The notes below the pieces were generated by a model that was not told where the DNA came from, did not search any database, and saw only the letters and a program-made list of their open reading frames with translations. A program made the translations under genes and the position numbers. Positions 59,709 through 64,000 of a DNA stretch of 64,000 bases are shown here, piece after piece (position 1 is the stretch's first letter; the number at the start of each line of letters is the position of its first letter). The DNA is from JBFELU01 sp041551965. GTDB lineage: Bacteria; Actinomycetota; Acidimicrobiia; Spongiisociales; UBA11373. The DNA lies in the NCBI GenBank assembly GCA_041551965.1, contig JBFELU010000001.1, positions 1-64,000 on the forward strand, written 5' to 3'.

Positions 59709-60325
59709 CACAGGGTTCCGAAGAGACGGTCGCCCATGTCGCCGAGGCCGGGCACGATGTAGAAGCGATCGTTGAGTGACTCGTCGAGGGAGGCCACGAC
59801 GATCCGGGCGTCGGGGTGTTCGGCGAACATCCTCTCGGCTCCCGCGGGGGCGGCCACCACGCACAGGCAGGTGATGTCTCGCGCCCCGTTCTCCTTGGCC
59901 TTCCCGACCGCCCACGACAGGGATCCACCGGTGGCCAACATCGGCTCCAGGATGAGCACGTGGGCCCCGGAGAGATCGGCGCTCTTGAAGTAATACTCCA
60001 TTGGGGTGGCCGTTTCCTCGTCGCGCTGCACGCCGGCAAACCCGACTTTGACGTGGGGGATCAGATCGATCACCGCATCAAGGAGCCCCAGCCCGGCGCG
60101 CAGCACCGCAATGGCCACTACCTCCGGCATGGTGTGCCCGGGCGTCGCGGCGAGGGGAGTGGTCACCGAGTGTTCCTTGAGAGGGATCTCCCGGGTGGCC
60201 TCCATCAGGAGTGTGTAGGTGAGCCGCCGGGCTGCGGCCCGGAAGTTCTCGGGCACGGTGTGGGCGTCTCGCAGGACGGTGAGGTAGTGCCGGGTGAGCG
60301 GGTGGTCGATGACGGTGAGGTTCAT
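59708..60325 (-). CDS. upp: Uracil phosphoribosyltransferase
   Basis: The product is 205 residues. VIDHPLTRHYLTVLRD is the start, MPEVVAIAVLRAGLGLLDAV the flexible-loop region, and VLILEPMLATGGSL the PRPP loop, with Glu replacing the more usual first Asp. The uracil-binding YIVPGLGDMGDRLFGTL closes the protein. It converts uracil to UMP and heads the salvage operon. GAGAGGAGGCGGC lies before ATG 60325. Confidence 0.95.
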   Translation of the reverse strand: MNLTVIDHPLTRHYLTVLRDAHTVPENFRAAARRLTYTLLMEATREIPLKEHSVTTPLAATPGHTMPEVVAIAVLRAGLGLLDAVIDLIPHVKVGFAGVQRDEETATPMEYYFKSADLSGAHVLILEPMLATGGSLSWAVGKAKENGARDITCLCVVAAPAGAERMFAEHPDARIVVASLDESLNDRFYIVPGLGDMGDRLFGTL

Positions 60326-60382
60326 GCCGCCTCCTCTCGCCCCCGAGAGGCTACCCGGCCGAGACGATCCTCCACGGCGGGC

Positions 60383-60388
60383 TACGCT
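60383..60388 (+). promoter_or_regulatory. Putative leaderless -10 box TACGCT for ffh
   Basis: TACGCT ends eight bases before ATG 60397, in the 71-base divergent interval with upp. Confidence 0.42.
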
Positions 60389-60396
60389 CCAGAGCC

Positions 60397-61737
<1,341 letters not shown>

Positions 61738-61741
61738 AGCA

Positions 61742-62242
61742 ATGCCGGTGAAGATCCGCCTGACGCGGAAGGGCAAGAAGAAGCAGCCCACGTACCGGGT
61801 CGTGGTGGCCGACTCGCGTGCGCCGCGTGACGGCCGGTACATCGAGCAGATCGGTCGCTACGATCCTCGACCGGACCCCTCGGTGGTGGAGATCGATGAC
61901 GAGCGCGCCCGGTATTGGTTGAGCCAGGGAGCTCAGCCCTCGGACGCGGTGCGGCGCCTCCTCGAGATCACCGGTGTCCTCGAGGCGACGCGGGTCAGAT
62001 CTGCCAAGGTCCACGTCGTCGGTGAGGAAGCGCAGATGGCCGCCGCGGCCGAAGAGGCCGAGCAAGTCGATGTCGACGAACCGGAGTTCCAGCTCGAGGA
62101 AGAAGCCGCTGCTGTGGAGACGCTCGAGGGGACCGAGGAAGCGGAGGAGACCGGCGTAGCGGAGGAGACCGAGGAACTCGTCACCGATGATGAGGCCGAA
62201 GAGGCTTCGTCGGAGGACGAGGCGAAGGGAGGTGGGGCGTGA
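61742..62242 (+). CDS. rpsP: 30S ribosomal protein S16 with long acidic C-terminal extension
   Basis: The product is 166 residues. The first 85 (VKIRLTRKGKKKQPTYRVVV, ADSRAPRDGRYIEQIGRYDP) are ordinary S16. The rest is an Ala/Glu/Asp-rich tail with almost no basic residues from about 95 to 160. Actinobacterial S16 proteins often carry such tails; this one nearly doubles the E. coli length. The end overlaps khpA (GTGA). Confidence 0.95.
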   Translation: MPVKIRLTRKGKKKQPTYRVVVADSRAPRDGRYIEQIGRYDPRPDPSVVEIDDERARYWLSQGAQPSDAVRRLLEITGVLEATRVRSAKVHVVGEEAQMAAAAEEAEQVDVDEPEFQLEEEAAAVETLEGTEEAEETGVAEETEELVTDDEAEEASSEDEAKGGGA

Positions 62243-62487
62243 AGGGCGACATCGTGAAGAACGTCGTCGAGTACGTCTCCCACGAGATCGCCGAGGATCG
62301 CGACTCGGTGCGGGTGACGATCGTCGAAGAGGGCCCCAACGAGGTGACGGCCGAGGTGCGCACCGCCAAGAGCGACATGGGGCGGGTCATCGGCCGCCGG
62401 GGACGCGTGGCGCGTGCCATCCGGGCGGTCGCTCAGGCCGCCGCCGAGGAAGAGGGCCTGAACGCCGGCGTTGAGTTCGTCGACTGA
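62239..62487 (+). CDS. khpA: KH-domain RNA-binding protein KhpA
   Basis: The product is 82 residues. SDMGRVIGRRGRVARAIRAV is the KH GxxG-type loop (IGRRG). KhpA binds RNA, partnered with KhpB, and affects cell division in Gram-positive bacteria. GTG 62239 overlaps the rpsP stop by 4 bases, the conserved rpsP-khpA-rimM order. Confidence 0.93.
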   Translation: MKGDIVKNVVEYVSHEIAEDRDSVRVTIVEEGPNEVTAEVRTAKSDMGRVIGRRGRVARAIRAVAQAAAEEEGLNAGVEFVD

Positions 62488-62994
62488 GCCGACCGGTCGG
62501 ATCCCCGTCGGCAGGATCGGCCGACCCCACGGGCTGCGAGGTGAGGTCACGATCCTTCCGGAGAGCGACGCCGCCGAGCGTTTCGCCCCCGGCTCTTCGT
62601 TGGCCACCGAGACGGGTCGGCACCTGGTCGTGGCCGCCTCTCGGCCATATCGTGACCGCGGCCTGATCGTCGCCTTCGAAGGCGTCGTCGATCGCAGTGC
62701 CGCCGAAGCCCTCCGTGACGTGATCGTGACGATCTCCGCCGCCGAACGTCGCTCCCTCGAGGAGGGGGAATACTGGATCGACGACCTGGTGGGGCTCCGG
62801 GTGATCGATCCGGGCGGGCAGATGGTGGGAACCGTCACCGACGTGGTCCTCGGGCCACAGGATCGGCTGGTCGTCGACGTCGGAACGGGGGAGATCGAGG
62901 TCCCTTTCGTTCACGACCTGGTCGGGGACCCACACGACGGCACGATCACCGTCGATCTACCCGTCGGCCTCGAAGTCAGGGAACGCAGAACGCC

Positions 62995-62998
<4 letters not shown>
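62471..62998 (+). CDS. rimM: Ribosome maturation factor RimM
   Basis: The product is about 175 residues. VGRIGRPHGLRGEVTI is the RimM signature, and YWIDDLVGLRVIDPGGQMVGTVTDV with VEVPFVHDLV-like strands forms the PRC barrel. It assists maturation of the 30S head. TTG 62471 is the only available start before the conserved region and overlaps khpA by 17 bases. trmD and rplS, which usually follow, are absent; the convergent gap gene comes instead. Confidence 0.92.

Positions 62999-64000
<1,002 letters not shown>

Overview
The window is a GC-rich, gene-dense stretch of what looks like an actinobacterial chromosome. The evidence is high GC, many GTG/TTG starts, 1-8 base stop/start overlaps, and many TANNNT -10 boxes 6-10 bases before the start codon, which suggests leaderless transcripts. 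The order sepIVA-like / yceD / rpmF / plsX / rnc / mutM / acyP / smc / ftsY is the actinobacterial cell-envelope and SMC cluster. AdnAB-type helicase-nucleases, an InhA-like enoyl reductase and a maleylpyruvate-isomerase-fold protein point the same way. An Acidimicrobiia-like lineage is my guess; no rRNA or other taxonomic marker is present. I saw no tRNA, rRNA, CRISPR array, insertion sequence or prophage.

Layout. 1-14.3 kb: a GTPase and eIF2B-fold gene pair, a lipid kinase, a phosphoribosyltransferase, two Atg22/UMF1-type transporters (one with a large inserted extracytoplasmic domain), proline catabolism (pruA), moaA, a nuclease lipoprotein, an alpha/beta hydrolase and a sugar dehydrogenase lipoprotein. 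14.3-20.5 kb: a tight nurA-herA-sbcD-sbcC operon for DNA end processing. 20.5-25.6 kb: an acyl-CoA racemase, ychF, a TrkA-USP fusion, a tiny FlgM-like protein, dtd and a haem-binding protein. 25.6-32.6 kb, minus strand: an AdnA/AdnB-type helicase-nuclease pair and a separate RecB-family nuclease. Two double-strand-break resection machineries therefore lie within 18 kb.

32.65-34.3 kb is the most unusual part. A ferritin gene is flanked by two related, roughly 250-310 base, hairpin-rich segments. They carry GNRA and UUCG tetraloops on the plus strand, a nearly identical long 3' hairpin, a shared upstream sequence box and their own promoter-like hexamers. The second ends in a strong terminator-like hairpin. 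I read these as two paralogous structured RNAs that I do not recognise.

34.3-64 kb is mostly core: a PH-domain protein, YbaK, FabI, a sensor kinase, Ddl, an Lrp-type RAM protein, and rpmB with a cold-shock protein. Next comes the long plus-strand run fakA-recG-rsmD-coaD-sepIVA-yceD-rpmF-plsX-rnc-mutM-lipoprotein-acyP-smc-ftsY-cdd. It is followed by etfBA, a nucleoside-salvage operon (upp-atl-deoA-punA), ffh-rpsP-khpA-rimM, and gap cut by the right edge. The work covered is translation and SRP targeting, chromosome segregation and repair, nucleotide salvage, phospholipid and cell-wall precursor supply, and iron storage.
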